Shown here one piece after another: positions 33,066 to 33,177 of a DNA stretch of 33,177 nucleotides. The stretch is from contig JAJDCN010000269.1 of assembly GCA_029260815.1 (NCBI GenBank), forward strand, positions 1 to 33,177. Direction: 5' to 3'. This DNA is from Planctomycetota bacterium. GTDB lineage: Bacteria > Planctomycetota > B129-G9 > JAJDCN01. How positions within the stretch are numbered: position 1 is the first letter of the stretch; each line of letters begins with the position of its first letter. The notes beneath the pieces were generated by a model that worked only from the letters and a program-made list of their open reading frames with translations, was not told the DNA's origin and made no database searches. Both the position numbers and the translations under genes were made by a program.

Positions 33066-33177
33066 AACCACCTCTTCACCGATCCGGGCTCTATCTCTGC
33101 GCTTCGCTCTCTTCTGGCGCATGGAGCAGACATCAATGCACGCGACGCGTATGGACTGACGCCACTGCACTATGCCG
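33066..33177 (+). pseudogene. Ankyrin-repeat coding fragment, partial at right edge
   Basis: In this frame the plus strand reads SLLAHGADINARDAYGLTPL, the canonical ankyrin-repeat consensus, continuing to the window end as HYA. An in-frame TGA lies at 33063-33065 and there is no ATG, GTG or TTG start between it and the repeat, so the fragment is either the eroded or frameshifted start of an ankyrin gene or uses an unusual start. Ankyrin repeats mediate protein-protein contacts. The rest lies outside the window. Confidence 0.55.

Noticed and set aside
32910-33170. 86-codon minus-strand frame at the right edge
   Set aside because: It is antisense to the ankyrin-repeat fragment, and its composition is atypical of a real protein.

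Overview
The window looks like a chromosomal accessory region (a defence island plus lineage-specific genes) of a bacterium that is probably a member of the Planctomycetota. The evidence is indirect: transposase remnants of a type I associate with that phylum, a family of very large exported trypsin-fold / beta-propeller-like / Ig-like proteins, and moderate GC content. No rRNA, tRNA or CRISPR array was seen.

Layout. (1) 1-1195, minus strand: a phage-type ParB/Srx-fold protein cut by the left edge and an unknown winged-helix protein, separated by a long palindrome. (2) 1462-3950, plus strand: a HAD-family phosphatase-like gene, a possible short ORF, and a TM0106-type RecB-like nuclease. (3) 4173-4604: a short, internally deleted insertion-sequence relic. 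(4) 4698-17013, all minus strand: a 12.3 kb defence operon. It opens with a small HTH protein and a CARF-sigma54 activator of RtcR type under a sigma70-like promoter. After a very good -24/-12 sigma54 promoter come a cytoplasmic SNase-fold nuclease, HsdR, HsdM, an HsdS with an extra C-terminal domain, a small basic repeat protein, a coiled-coil protein with a pPIWI-associated-nuclease-like end, an OLD-type ATPase, a PLD-like HDRY protein and a small protein. (5) 17202-17386: a second relic of a similar insertion sequence in the same orientation, so two related relics bracket the defence operon. (6) 17656-21889, minus strand: four overlapping genes for a ThiL/PurM-fold kinase-like protein, a TGT/DpdA-like base-exchange enzyme, a HIT-family protein and a dGTPase-like HD phosphohydrolase. 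(7) 22619-32649, minus strand: four tandem paralogues of 799-857 residues with an N-terminal trypsin fold; only one keeps the full His-Asp-Ser triad. (8) The right edge holds a plus-strand ankyrin-repeat fragment.

How the parts may work together. The CARF-sigma54 protein is placed to sense a nucleotide or RNA-end signal and switch on the restriction and effector operon through the sigma54 promoter just downstream of its gene; this would be restriction that is induced rather than constitutive. The four-gene nucleotide cluster resembles phage-type base-replacement logic (a dNTP-clearing HD enzyme together with base- or nucleotide-modifying enzymes) and is the best candidate for an undescribed pathway. 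The protease paralogue array suggests one active exported protease with three diverged pseudoprotease partners. These functional links are inferences from sequence and gene order only.
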